NCBI GenBank assembly: GCA_007693555.1
Contig: REDJ01000185.1
Span: forward strand, 1 to 36,735
Source of the DNA: Bacteroidota bacterium
Lineage (GTDB): Bacteria > Bacteroidota > Bacteroidia > Bacteroidales > UBA7960
Direction of reading: 5' to 3'
Length of the DNA: 36,735 bases
Shown in pieces: positions 17,245 to 26,142 of the stretch. Both the position numbers and the translations under genes were made by a program. The notes below the pieces were generated by a model. It ran no database searches, was not told where the DNA came from, and saw only the letters and a list, made by a program, of their open reading frames with translations. Every line of letters begins with the position of its first letter. Within the stretch, counting starts at the first letter, position 1.

Positions 17245-18303
17245 ATGAATATTCTTGAGCTTAAAAATATTACCAAAAAATTTCCCGAAGCCCGGGACCC
17301 TGCTGTGTATGATTTCAACCTAACTGTAAAAAGGGGTGAAATAGTTGCACTTCTTGGAGAAAGCGGATGTGGCAAAACCACAATTCTGAGAATGATTGCC
17401 GGCTTTGAGCTACCCACCCGGGGAGAAATCTATATAAACGGGGAAATTGTAAGCGGCAAAGGAATTTTTCATGAGCCGCAAGTTCGCAAGGTTGGGATTG
17501 TATTCCAGGATTATGCCCTGTTTCCTCATAAAACTGTATGGGAAAATATTACTTTCGGTCTTTTTCACTTGTCTGCAGACCTGGCCACAAACAATGCCGA
17601 AAAAATAATAGAACTAAGTGGTTTAAAGGGTTTAGAAAAAAGATATCCCCATCAACTTTCAGGTGGTCAAAAACAAAGAGTTGCACTTGCAAGAGCTATG
17701 GCGCCTGAGCCCAAACTAATTCTTTTTGATGAGCCTTTCAGCAATATTGACAGTTTTCGCAAGAACCAGATGCGTGAAGATATCAGGAATATCATAAAAA
17801 ATACAGATGCTACTGCCGTGTTTGTTACCCATGACACAAGAGATGTTTTAAGTATTGCCGATAAGGTTTCGGTAATTAAAGAAGGTAAGCATATGCAAAC
17901 CGATACCCCTGATAAAATTTATAATAATCCTGTTAATGTATACGTAGCCAATTTTTTCGGCAAAACCAATTTTATTAAAGCAAAAATATCTAAGGAAGGG
18001 TTTAAAACTCCATTAGGCATTATAAAAACGACTGATCAAATTCCGGCACACCTGAATGAGGTTTTACTTTCCATAAGACCCGAAGAGTTCACAATAAACC
18101 CTGAAAGTCAGGATTGTTTTTGCGGAAATATTGTTAAAGAAAGATTTATGGGTGATTACAAAGAACTCACATGTAAAGTGGAAAATCCTGACGGAGAAGA
18201 TACTGAAATAATTATACATGTCTCACCCACCCTAAACTGCAGACAACACAAATGTTACTTTAAACCAAATGATGGCAAAATCAATATCCTGAGGGATGAA
18301 TAG
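17245..18303 (+). CDS. Ferric iron ABC transporter ATP-binding protein (FbpC type)
   Basis: 352 residues. Walker A GESGCGKTT is at 38-46, the Q-loop is in FQDYALFPH, the signature is LSGGQKQRVALARAMAP, Walker B is LILFDEPFSNID, and the switch His is in VFVTHD. The C-terminal about 110 residues resemble a TOBE regulatory domain (LLSIRPEEF). A TTG at 17221 is in frame and would overlap the permease stop, but the ATG at 17245 gives the standard MNILELKNITKKF start and is preferred. The protein powers the permease encoded just upstream. A hairpin follows the stop. Confidence 0.94.
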   Translation: MNILELKNITKKFPEARDPAVYDFNLTVKRGEIVALLGESGCGKTTILRMIAGFELPTRGEIYINGEIVSGKGIFHEPQVRKVGIVFQDYALFPHKTVWENITFGLFHLSADLATNNAEKIIELSGLKGLEKRYPHQLSGGQKQRVALARAMAPEPKLILFDEPFSNIDSFRKNQMREDIRNIIKNTDATAVFVTHDTRDVLSIADKVSVIKEGKHMQTDTPDKIYNNPVNVYVANFFGKTNFIKAKISKEGFKTPLGIIKTTDQIPAHLNEVLLSIRPEEFTINPESQDCFCGNIVKERFMGDYKELTCKVENPDGEDTEIIIHVSPTLNCRQHKCYFKPNDGKINILRDE

Positions 18304-18314
18304 GAATTAAATGC

Positions 18315-18337
18315 TGGTTCTGAATAATTTAGAACCA
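18315..18337 (+). terminator. Hairpin after the iron transporter operon
   Basis: Perfect 7-bp arms TGGTTCT and AGAACCA around a 9-nt loop, 12 bp after the stop and followed by TTTC. It resembles an intrinsic terminator, though the T run is short. Confidence 0.55.
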
Positions 18338-18373
18338 TTTCAAATTATGCTTTCAAGGGCCGTTTTTCTCTGA

Positions 18374-18399
18374 TTGTTGCCAAAATTGCAATATATTCG
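18374..18399 (+). promoter_or_regulatory. Candidate promoter of the monohaem lipoprotein gene
   Basis: TTGTTG at 18374-18379 and TATATTCG at 18392-18399, the latter one base from TAnnTTTG. It lies 24 bp before the start codon. The spacing is shorter than the usual Bacteroidota optimum. Confidence 0.4.
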
Positions 18400-18423
18400 C
18401 ATAAACTTTAAAACTCAAAAGTT

Positions 18424-18915
18424 ATGCGAAAAATTCACTTACTACCCTTAGTCTTATTGTTTTTATTTGCTTTTACGCAAGCATGTCAACAGGCACCACA
18501 GGAGACTTATGAGCCCGAATGGCTTGGCGAAACAAAGCAGGAAATAATTAACACGATTGAAGATCAGTTTCAGGGTTTCAGCCGCACTATGGTTGAGGTT
18601 GGCTATCGCTACCAGGAGTTATACTGGGCCGGTATAGACGAAAATTGGGAATATGCTGAATATCAAAGGGAGCACATAGAGGAAGCCATGGAACAAGGAT
18701 TCATTCGCAGACCGGCACGCGAGGCCTCATCGCAGCAATTCATTTCTGTTGCATTACCCGAAATGGAAGAGATCATCAGAAACCGGGATAAAGATGCATT
18801 CCTTCAAAACTTTACCAGGTTTACTGCAAGTTGTAACACTTGCCATGCTATGGAAGATGTGGCTTTTATGATCGTAAAGGTCCCCGAAAAAAGGTATTCA
18901 GTTATTCATTATTAA
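18424..18915 (+). CDS. Small monohaem c-type cytochrome lipoprotein (cytochrome c'-like layout)
   Basis: 163 residues. A signal sequence ends at a lipobox with Cys21 (TQAC). The mature part is predicted to be mostly helical, with many aromatic and acidic residues between 30 and 95. A single haem-binding CNTCH sits near the C-terminus (137-141). Such a C-terminal CXXCH on a four-helix scaffold is the cytochrome c' arrangement, whose members bind NO or carry electrons. Sequence identity to a named family is not clear to me. It stands alone between the iron transporter and the respiratory operon, with its own putative promoter and a following hairpin. A role in electron transfer or NO binding next to complex III is inference. 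Confidence 0.8.
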   Translation: MRKIHLLPLVLLFLFAFTQACQQAPQETYEPEWLGETKQEIINTIEDQFQGFSRTMVEVGYRYQELYWAGIDENWEYAEYQREHIEEAMEQGFIRRPAREASSQQFISVALPEMEEIIRNRDKDAFLQNFTRFTASCNTCHAMEDVAFMIVKVPEKRYSVIHY

Positions 18916-18962
18916 TGATTAGGGGACATTTCATTGTTTTAAATTGCTTAAGTCATAACAAG

Positions 18963-18982
18963 GCAAAGGTTTAAAACTTTGC
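18963..18982. terminator. Palindrome after the monohaem lipoprotein gene
   Basis: GCAAAGGTTT and AAAACTTTGC pair with one mismatch. Outer AGGC and GCCT sequences nearby could extend the structure. It could end transcription of the lipoprotein gene. No clean T tract follows, so a binding site is an alternative. Confidence 0.4.
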
Positions 18983-19133
18983 ATTCTGCCTATTCTTTAA
19001 ACGATAGTTTTAATTCCGGTCATTATTTTGAAAGATTATGAATTACGCAGTTAGGTTGCATACAATGTTTTTTTTCTTAATTTAGTCGCCTGAAAGTCTG
19101 CTATGTCTTTATTAATAAATGATACAGAGTTTT

Positions 19134-19186
19134 TTGACAGGTAACATCCGAATTGACAAGTAATTAGGTATCCGAATTCCTAATTA
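19134..19186. promoter_or_regulatory. Candidate operator: imperfect direct repeat overlapping a palindrome
   Basis: TTGACAGGTAAC followed by ATCCGAATT (19134-19154) is repeated as TTGACAAGTAAT followed by ATCCGAATT (19153-19178), with 5 extra bases in the second copy. The second copy overlaps an 8-bp perfect inverted repeat, TAATTAGG (19161-19168) with CCTAATTA (19179-19186). It lies 57-109 bp before actA. Binding of a regulator is inference. Confidence 0.45.
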
Positions 19187-19230
19187 AGTAAATTTTACTC
19201 ACATTACCGCAAAACACTTTTTTTAGAAAA

Positions 19231-19239
19231 TATTTTCGC
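19231..19239 (+). promoter_or_regulatory. Candidate -7 element of the complex III-oxidase operon
   Basis: TATTTTCGC lies directly before the actA start and is close to TAnnTTTG. The same 9-mer recurs at 33681-33689 before the SLC13 gene, and TATATTCGC occurs at 18392-18400. No clear -33 box is visible. Confidence 0.4.
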
Positions 19240-19242
19240 CAC

Positions 19243-20532
19243 ATGAAGAAGACAATTCCAAAACCCCGAAATGGTTATTTAAAGAAACAGCTTTTTTTGC
19301 CACTAATTCTTCTTTGCCTGATGGGAATCATTGCCATTTTTTCTCTCGGCTCATTCACTCAGAATGAAGAAATTCAGAACCCTGATACAATATTGGAGCC
19401 TGATCAATTGGAGAATGCCGGCATTGACTATCCGGAGGATGGCATAGAACCCGATCAAGAAGAGGTTGAAACTGACCCCGTTGAATCAGAGTTTATAAGA
19501 GGTGAATATACAAGCCAGCAGATAAGAAGAGGAGAAAGGCTTTTTAAAGGACTGGTGCCCTTCACTAGTGGGCAACATGATTGCGCTTCCTGCCACTACA
19601 CACAACCCCAGAAGGAAATTAACTGGAATCCGGCTGCTTACGAAATGGCCGTTTTGTGGAGCAGAAACCCCGATTACAGTATTATGGAGATAATGAATAA
19701 TCCTGTTTCCATGAGGTTGATGGAGGATCATGCCGGAATGACAATTACCCTAGAAGAACAACATCTGCTTGAAGCCTATTTCAGCAAGCTTACTGAACAA
19801 GGCCCCGGAGAGTTAAAGGCATATCCCATCAGGGCATTTATATTCTGGGGACTTGGGGTTTTGATGTTTCTTGCTCTGGTTGATTTGATTATTACACGGA
19901 AAATAAAGTTTAAAGGTGTTCATGTTTTTATACTGTTTGTGGGCATAGCTGTTCACGGACAGTTTGCTGTTGTTGAAGCTCAAAACCTTGGTCGTACAAA
20001 GGGATATGCTCCTGATCAACCCATTAAGTTTTCCCACCTTATTCACTCCGGAGAAAATGATATTGATTGCCGGTACTGTCATTATATTGCAGATTACAGC
20101 TTATCAGCAGGAATTCCTTCAAATAATGTGTGCCTTAATTGTCATAATGTTATAAGAGAGGGCACCTTAAGCGGACGTTTTGAAATAAATAAAATCCATA
20201 ATGCTCTTGAAACCGGTGAAGCTATTGAATGGATTAAAGTTCATAACCTTCCTGATCATAGTTTTTTCAGCCATGCACAACATGTTAATGCCGGTAAGGT
20301 CGATTGCGCCGAATGCCATGGCCAGGTTGAAACCATGCATATATTACAACAGGTAGAAGACCTTTCCATGGGCTGGTGCCTGACCTGCCACAGGGAGCAA
20401 AATGTTGACTTTTTTGATAATCCATACTTTGAGATTTATGAACGGCTGCATGAAAAGATCCGCAATGGTGAAATAGATGCTGTTACAGCGGCTGATCTGG
20501 GAGGTGAGGATTGTATGAGTTGTCACTATTAA
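19243..20532 (+). CDS. actA: Alternative complex III subunit ActA, multihaem cytochrome c with N-terminal monohaem module
   Basis: 429 residues. An N-terminal membrane anchor (about 17-38) precedes a monohaem cytochrome c module with CASCH at 114-118. Hydrophobic segments lie at about 197-217 and 225-245. A cytochrome c3/c7-like part follows with CRYCH 276-280, CLNCH 297-301, CAECH 355-359, CLTCH 379-383 and CMSCH 424-428. Several isolated His residues (for example HLIHSG, FFSHAQH) can be distal ligands. ActA carries electrons from the complex to the oxidase on the periplasmic side. The total of six CXXCH motifs is five in the C-terminal part plus one in the N-terminal module. It is the first gene of actABCDEF, with a candidate promoter immediately upstream. 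Confidence 0.93.
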   Translation: MKKTIPKPRNGYLKKQLFLPLILLCLMGIIAIFSLGSFTQNEEIQNPDTILEPDQLENAGIDYPEDGIEPDQEEVETDPVESEFIRGEYTSQQIRRGERLFKGLVPFTSGQHDCASCHYTQPQKEINWNPAAYEMAVLWSRNPDYSIMEIMNNPVSMRLMEDHAGMTITLEEQHLLEAYFSKLTEQGPGELKAYPIRAFIFWGLGVLMFLALVDLIITRKIKFKGVHVFILFVGIAVHGQFAVVEAQNLGRTKGYAPDQPIKFSHLIHSGENDIDCRYCHYIADYSLSAGIPSNNVCLNCHNVIREGTLSGRFEINKIHNALETGEAIEWIKVHNLPDHSFFSHAQHVNAGKVDCAECHGQVETMHILQQVEDLSMGWCLTCHREQNVDFFDNPYFEIYERLHEKIRNGEIDAVTAADLGGEDCMSCHY

Positions 20533-20566
20533 AAATGAAAAATAAGCCAATAACAATATATTATCA

Positions 20567-23509
20567 ATGGAAAAAAAATACTGGCAAAGCATAGAGGAAA
20601 CGAGGGCGGATTATAAGCCCCCTGCTGAGGAAAAAGAATCTTCTATGATAGAAATCCTGGCCAATGAAGCCAATGAAAAATCATCATCACGCCGTGATTT
20701 CCTGAAATGGTGTGGTATAAGTTTTTTCTCGGCTACGGTTATTTCGGCCTGCGAAAATCCCGTTAAAAAAGCAATTCCTTATCTTCATCAGCCTGAAACA
20801 CTGGTGCCGGGCAAAGCACACTGGTATGCATCTTCTTTTGTGGATGGAAACAGGTTTTGTAGTGTTCTGGTAAAAAGCCGCGACGGACGCCCCATCAAAA
20901 TTGAAGGAAATGATTTGTGTAAGTTTACAGGCGGAGGTACCAATGCCATAACTCAGGCATCGGTTTTGAGCCTTTATGATGATGGTGCACGATATAAATA
21001 TCCCATGAAAAATGGCGAAAAAACCAGCTGGGAAAGAGCAGATCAGGAAATTAAGGATACACTGAGGGAAGCAGAAGAAAATGGTAAAAAATGCTACCTG
21101 GTTACTCCTACCCTTTTAAGCCAAAGCACAGTCGAATTGATAAATAACCTACAAGTAAAGTACCCTTCACTTGAGCTTATCACATGGGATGCATTAGATT
21201 ACAATTCGATTCGCAAGGCACATCAGCAATCTTTCGCAACTGCTGCCATACCCGATTACCGTTTTGACAAAGCAGATCTCATAGTGAGTTTCAGTGCAGA
21301 TTTTCTGGGTACCTGGCTTTCACCGGTAAGTTTTGCTCATCGTTACGCACAAACGCGAAGGGTTTCGGAAGAAAAACCACATATGTCGCGCCACATACAT
21401 TTTGAAGCAGGAATGTCGGTCACCGGTTCCAATGCCGATGAGCGCATTGCAGTAAAACCTTCAACGGAGCTTGATATCATAATGGAGCTATACAATGAAA
21501 TGGCTGCTATTACAGGTAATCAGGTTATCAGTTCTCCATCTGCAGGTTACGATACAAAGGCTTTGGCAGAAGAAATCCTTGCCAACAAAGGCAAAACACT
21601 CGTTGTTTGCGGACATGATAACCTGCAGGCCCAAATCCTTATCAATGCCATTAACCACATGGCTGAGGCTTATGGCAATACCCTTGACAACCGGAAAACC
21701 CTTAATATGGGTCATGGAGATAAAGAGGCTTTTGCACAGATGATTAAAGAAATGGAAACCGGAAATACTGAGCTGGTAATGTTTTATAAAACCAATCCGG
21801 TTTACAATCATCCTGAAGCAGAGCACTTCAAAGCAGCCCTTGCCAATGTACCATTAAGTATTTCATTTGCAACTGCCAAAGACGAAACAGCCAATATGTG
21901 TACATATATTCTACCCGACAATCATTACCTTGAATCATGGGGCGAATTTATGCCGGTATGGGGTACACATACTTTTATGCAACCCGCAATGCATCCCATA
22001 TTTAACACCCGGCAATTCCAGTCATCATTGCTGGCATGGGCGGAAATGAATACAGACTATCACACATATATTAAACAATATGCTGAAAGGGTTTTATTCC
22101 CTAAACAAAATGAATATACTGATTATCAGCAATTCTGGGTAAATTCTCTACAGGCAGGTGTTCTGGAGATTGACGAAATAATGGCAATCAATCCTGTATT
22201 GCAACGACAAGCAATATCTGATGCTGTTGTGCAATTGAAACGGCAAACAGCTCAGGCAGCAGAGGTTCAGTTCTCTGTAACGGAAAATGTGAAGGTTTCT
22301 GACGGAGCTTATGCAAATAACCCCTGGTTGCAGGAACTACCTGATCCCATCACAAAAATATCCTGGGATAATTTTGCTGCGGTATCGCCACGTTTTGCAC
22401 AAGAGAATAACTTGTATGATGGTGATATAATTCGCATCAATGGCATGGATATACCCATGATCATTCAACCCGGTCAGGCATACAACACCATTTCAGTTGC
22501 CCTGGGTTACGGAAGAGAAAATGCAGGGAAAGCAGGCGAAAATGTGGGAGTAAATGCTTTCCGATTAATCAATGATAAACCATTCTCATGGAATGTGGAA
22601 AACTGGGAGAAAACGGGCAAAAAATATGAGTTTGCCAGAAGCCAGACACACCACAGCATGGAGGGACGTCACATTGTTAGAGAATCCATCCTTGAGAAGT
22701 ATCAGACCAATCCCAAAGCCGGAAACGAAATTCGCGATTATCATCTGAAGCATATGGTAACGTTGTATCCGGAAAAGGAATACAAGGGTCATCATTGGGC
22801 ATTGATGGTTGATTTAAATGCCTGCAACGGATGCAGTACATGTGTAATTGCCTGCCAGGCTGAAAACAACACGCCTGTTGTGGGTAAGCAGGAAGTTAAA
22901 AACCGTCGTATCATGCACTGGATGCGTATTGACCGCTATTACACCGGTGATATTGACAACCCCGGAGTTGTGCACCAGCCTCTAATGTGCCAGCATTGTG
23001 ACCATGCCCCCTGCGAAAATGTTTGCCCGGTGGCAGCAACAAACCACAGTCATGAAGGTATCAATCAGATGGCATACAACCGCTGTGTGGGAACCAAATA
23101 CTGTATCAATAACTGCCCATATAAAGTAAGGCGCTTTAACTGGTTCCGCTACGCCATGAATGAAAGATTTAATTTTAATATGAATTCCGAGCTGGGTCGA
23201 ATGGTGCTTAATCCTGATGTTACTGTAAGAGAGCGTGGAGTTGTGGAGAAATGCTCATTCTGTATTCAACGTATACAGGATGGTAAGCTGAAGGCAAAAA
23301 ATGAACGCCGTAAACTAAAGGATGGAGAAATATCCCCTGCCTGTGCGCAGGCATGTCCGTCAAATGCATTGGTATTTGGCGACCTAAACGATCCGCATAG
23401 CCGTGTGGCAAAACTGATTAAAGATCCGCGAAATTACCATCTGCTGGAGGAATTGCATATACTTCCCACGGTTGGGTATTTGACAAAGATTAGAAATAAG
23501 AAAGGTTAA
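20567..23509 (+). CDS. actB: Alternative complex III subunit ActB, molybdopterin-oxidoreductase-like iron-sulfur protein
   Basis: 980 residues. A twin-arginine motif SRRDFLK at 41-47 is followed by a hydrophobic stretch ending in VISAC (Cys62), so it is probably a Tat-exported lipoprotein. Residues about 70-700 resemble molybdopterin oxidoreductases, a domain that in ActB proteins holds no molybdenum. The C-terminal ferredoxin-like part (about 745-945) has the cysteine groups CNGCSTCVIAC (from 753), CQHCDHAPCENVCP (from 808), CVGTKYCINNCP, CSFC and CAQACP (from 926), enough for four clusters. In characterised complexes these clusters are three [4Fe-4S] and one [3Fe-4S]. It starts 34 bp after actA. 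ActB is the peripheral periplasmic module that works with ActC. Confidence 0.95.
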   Translation: MEKKYWQSIEETRADYKPPAEEKESSMIEILANEANEKSSSRRDFLKWCGISFFSATVISACENPVKKAIPYLHQPETLVPGKAHWYASSFVDGNRFCSVLVKSRDGRPIKIEGNDLCKFTGGGTNAITQASVLSLYDDGARYKYPMKNGEKTSWERADQEIKDTLREAEENGKKCYLVTPTLLSQSTVELINNLQVKYPSLELITWDALDYNSIRKAHQQSFATAAIPDYRFDKADLIVSFSADFLGTWLSPVSFAHRYAQTRRVSEEKPHMSRHIHFEAGMSVTGSNADERIAVKPSTELDIIMELYNEMAAITGNQVISSPSAGYDTKALAEEILANKGKTLVVCGHDNLQAQILINAINHMAEAYGNTLDNRKTLNMGHGDKEAFAQMIKEMETGNTELVMFYKTNPVYNHPEAEHFKAALANVPLSISFATAKDETANMCTYILPDNHYLESWGEFMPVWGTHTFMQPAMHPIFNTRQFQSSLLAWAEMNTDYHTYIKQYAERVLFPKQNEYTDYQQFWVNSLQAGVLEIDEIMAINPVLQRQAISDAVVQLKRQTAQAAEVQFSVTENVKVSDGAYANNPWLQELPDPITKISWDNFAAVSPRFAQENNLYDGDIIRINGMDIPMIIQPGQAYNTISVALGYGRENAGKAGENVGVNAFRLINDKPFSWNVENWEKTGKKYEFARSQTHHSMEGRHIVRESILEKYQTNPKAGNEIRDYHLKHMVTLYPEKEYKGHHWALMVDLNACNGCSTCVIACQAENNTPVVGKQEVKNRRIMHWMRIDRYYTGDIDNPGVVHQPLMCQHCDHAPCENVCPVAATNHSHEGINQMAYNRCVGTKYCINNCPYKVRRFNWFRYAMNERFNFNMNSELGRMVLNPDVTVRERGVVEKCSFCIQRIQDGKLKAKNERRKLKDGEISPACAQACPSNALVFGDLNDPHSRVAKLIKDPRNYHLLEELHILPTVGYLTKIRNKKG

Positions 23510-23615
23510 TAATTGTAAGGAATTAACCTGTTTAGAATTGCAAAATGAGCATTTTTAATATGAGTTACCATAACATGAGAACTCTGAGCACAAAAAAATT
23601 GAAAACCAAACGCAT

Positions 23616-24962
23616 ATGATAGCAAGCAGTATTCGATGGCCCCTGGTTCAGGGCGAAAAAAGCTACAGTGATATTTCTAAAGAACTCACTGCTCCCAATG
23701 AAACAAAACCGGCTTTATGGTGGTATATCGGAATGAGCCTGGGTACCATAATGCTGGCTTTTGGAGGTTGGGCATTCTATCAATCACTAACAATCGGATT
23801 AGGCACATGGGGGCTTACCAATAGTGTGGGCTGGGGTTGGGATATTATTAATTTCGTCTGGTGGATTGGCATCGGGCATGCCGGTACTGCTTTCACTATT
23901 TTCTTTCTGGTATTCAGGCAGAAATGGGCAGCATCCATCAACCGTGCAGCTGAAGCTATGACAGTATTCGCAGTAATGTGTGCGGCGTTGTTCCCTCTGT
24001 TACACATGGGCAGGCCCTGGCTGGCTTTCTTTATCATGCCCTATCCCAACACCCGTTTGCTTTGGGTTAATTTCAATTCTCCTCTGCTTTGGGACGTATT
24101 TGCAATCAGTACTTATCTCCTGATGTCAATTACCTTGTGGTATTTCGGAATGATTCCCGATCTTGCTACTATGCGTGACCGGGCCACAAATAAAATCTCA
24201 AAAGCAATTTACGGTTTCTTCAGTATGGGATGGGATGGTTCAATGATCTCCTATAACCGGTATGAAAATCTTACGCGCTTGCTTGGAGGATTGGCAGCCC
24301 CGCTGGTAATATCTGTGCATACCATTGTGGCCCTTGACTTTTCCATTTCCATTCTGCCGGGCTGGCATGCAACCATTTTGCCACCATATTTCTTTGTCGG
24401 GGCTATTTTCTCAGGGTTTGCAATGGTTCTTACCATCATGATTCTCATGAGAAGTGCCTTTAAAATAAAAGATTTTATTACAGACAAACATCTCGACTCT
24501 ATTGCCAATGTATTAAAATTCGGCAGCCTTGTCATTGGCCTTGCTTATGCCATAGAAATATTTATTGCCTGGTATTCAGGGGTTGAATATGAGATTTATA
24601 CATTCTTCAGGGCACGGATCAGCGGATCATTTTCAACGGCATTCTGGATAATGGTAATTTGCAATGCAATTATACCCCAGGTTTTCTGGTTCAAAAAAGC
24701 CCGCAGGAACATATGGACACTTTTTGCTGTCTCGATTATAATTAACATTGGAATGTGGTATGAGCGTTTCATTATTCTTATTTCATCACTTGCTGAGGAC
24801 TTTTTGCCTTCAAGCTGGACCCATTATTCACCAACCCTGGTGGATATAGGTGTTTTTGTGGGAACATTCGGAATTTTTATTTGCGGTATGCTTCTGTTCA
24901 TCAGATTTATCCCAATTATAGCAATCAATGAAATAAAGGCTTATAAGAAACACGGCAATTAA
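23616..24962 (+). CDS. actC: Alternative complex III subunit ActC, NrfD-like quinol-interacting membrane protein
   Basis: 448 residues with about ten predicted membrane helices, a member of the NrfD/PsrC family. It starts with a short hydrophilic segment (PLVQGEKSYSDIS) characteristic of ActC. WDIINFVWWIGIGHAGT and LLHMGRPWLAFF are conserved membrane motifs near the proposed quinol site. ActC is the core membrane subunit beneath ActB. The 106-bp gap from actB holds no recognised element. The downstream gene actD starts 59 bp later. Confidence 0.95.
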   Translation: MIASSIRWPLVQGEKSYSDISKELTAPNETKPALWWYIGMSLGTIMLAFGGWAFYQSLTIGLGTWGLTNSVGWGWDIINFVWWIGIGHAGTAFTIFFLVFRQKWAASINRAAEAMTVFAVMCAALFPLLHMGRPWLAFFIMPYPNTRLLWVNFNSPLLWDVFAISTYLLMSITLWYFGMIPDLATMRDRATNKISKAIYGFFSMGWDGSMISYNRYENLTRLLGGLAAPLVISVHTIVALDFSISILPGWHATILPPYFFVGAIFSGFAMVLTIMILMRSAFKIKDFITDKHLDSIANVLKFGSLVIGLAYAIEIFIAWYSGVEYEIYTFFRARISGSFSTAFWIMVICNAIIPQVFWFKKARRNIWTLFAVSIIINIGMWYERFIILISSLAEDFLPSSWTHYSPTLVDIGVFVGTFGIFICGMLLFIRFIPIIAINEIKAYKKHGN

Positions 24963-25021
24963 AAGCCGGCTGGTTACCCGAATATCTGAAAAAACTTTTG
25001 AATGAAAAAACAATAAAAGAT

Positions 25022-25534
25022 ATGGCTTACAAACACATCATCGCAACATTCAAGGACGAAACAGTTCTTTTGAAAGCACTCACCAGGCTTCAGGAGAACA
25101 AAGTAAACCTTGTGGATATTTATGGTCCGTTTGCCAACCATGATATTCTGAAAAAGTTTACCCGCGAATCAAGATTGCCATATATGGCAGTTTTATACGG
25201 ACTTATATCAATGGTTTCCATATTTGCTTTAATGTATTATACCTCGGTAATTGATTATCCTATTTCTTATGGAGGTAAACCCATTTTCAGTTTCCCTCCC
25301 ATGGTAGTAATAATGTTTCTTGTAACAATTCTGGGCACAACCATTTTATCTGTATTGACCTTTCACGGTCGGGCATTTTTGTTTCCGGGAAAGCCTACAA
25401 AAATTATTGACCCTTCTGTAACAGATGATACCTTTTACCTTGTGGTTGATCAAAATTACAATCCGGATGAAATAAAGGTATGGCTTGAGGAGAGCGGGGC
25501 AGATGAAATCATGGAGAAAGAATTAAATACTTAA
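25022..25534 (+). CDS. actD: Alternative complex III subunit ActD (DUF3341 family)
   Basis: 170 residues. The N-terminal soluble part starts YKHIIATFKDE, as in the DUF3341 family, and carries the VDIYGPFANHDI region. Two membrane helices (about 60-80 and 95-118) follow, then a C-terminal soluble part. The frame continues upstream to a TTG at 24998, but the ATG at 25022 gives the family N-terminus and is preferred. ActD binds no cofactor in known complexes and has a structural role. It is 10 bp upstream of actE. Confidence 0.93.
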   Translation: MAYKHIIATFKDETVLLKALTRLQENKVNLVDIYGPFANHDILKKFTRESRLPYMAVLYGLISMVSIFALMYYTSVIDYPISYGGKPIFSFPPMVVIMFLVTILGTTILSVLTFHGRAFLFPGKPTKIIDPSVTDDTFYLVVDQNYNPDEIKVWLEESGADEIMEKELNT

Positions 25535-25544
25535 AAAAAAACCA

Positions 25545-26132
25545 ATGAATACTATTTCCATCAAAATAAAGCAATACATGATCAGGCCGGCAGGATTCAT
25601 GTTGATACTTTTATTTGCAATTTCCTGTGATCGCAGCAGAGAAGATAAAGGGTATGAATATTTTCCCGACATGGCGCATGGGTATGATTATAAAACATAT
25701 TCTGAAAATCCTGCTATGGAAGACGGAAGGACCATGCGCAAGCCGGTTGAAGGTACAGTTCCGCGTCATATGCAGCCTTATCCTTACACAGCAGACTTTG
25801 AAGGCAGAGAACTGGCAGGTCAAAACCTGAGAAATCCATTAACCATTACTGCAGGATTACTTGAAGATGGCAGAGCACTGTATGATATATTCTGTGCACA
25901 ATGCCATGGAGTGGAAGGTGACGGGCAAGGTTGGCTGCATACAAGTGGCAAATATGTAATTCCTCCTACCAGTCTGCTTGATGATGAAATTGTTGCCCAG
26001 CCTGAGGGAGAAATGTACCATGTTATATCAGCCGGCTGGGGTGTAATGGGTGAACATGGATCGCTTATCACCCCGGAGCAACGCTGGAAAATCGTAGCTT
26101 TTATAGAACATATTATACAGGAAAAAAAATAA
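25545..26132 (+). CDS. actE: Alternative complex III subunit ActE, monohaem cytochrome c lipoprotein
   Basis: 195 residues. The signal sequence ends in the lipobox FAISC (Cys28), so the protein is probably lipid-anchored on the periplasmic face. A single haem site CAQCH lies at 117-121. The C-terminal part (VISAGWGVMGEHG) has Met residues that can act as the distal ligand. The HMQPYPYTADFEGRELAGQNLRNP region is typical of ActE. ActE is one of the haem carriers that link the complex with the downstream oxidase. An internal ATG at residue 12 is a possible alternative start. Confidence 0.93.
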   Translation: MNTISIKIKQYMIRPAGFMLILLFAISCDRSREDKGYEYFPDMAHGYDYKTYSENPAMEDGRTMRKPVEGTVPRHMQPYPYTADFEGRELAGQNLRNPLTITAGLLEDGRALYDIFCAQCHGVEGDGQGWLHTSGKYVIPPTSLLDDEIVAQPEGEMYHVISAGWGVMGEHGSLITPEQRWKIVAFIEHIIQEKK

Positions 26133-26142
26133 ACCCTGCAAA

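Larger units (their letters stand above)
18916..19242. other. 327-bp intergenic region before the respiratory operon
   Basis: It holds a palindrome at 18963-18982, an imperfect tandem repeat plus palindrome at 19134-19186 and a -7-like box at 19231-19239, each listed separately. No reading frame of note and no RNA gene are evident. The 5' end carries T-rich tracts (19068-19078). Confidence 0.6.
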
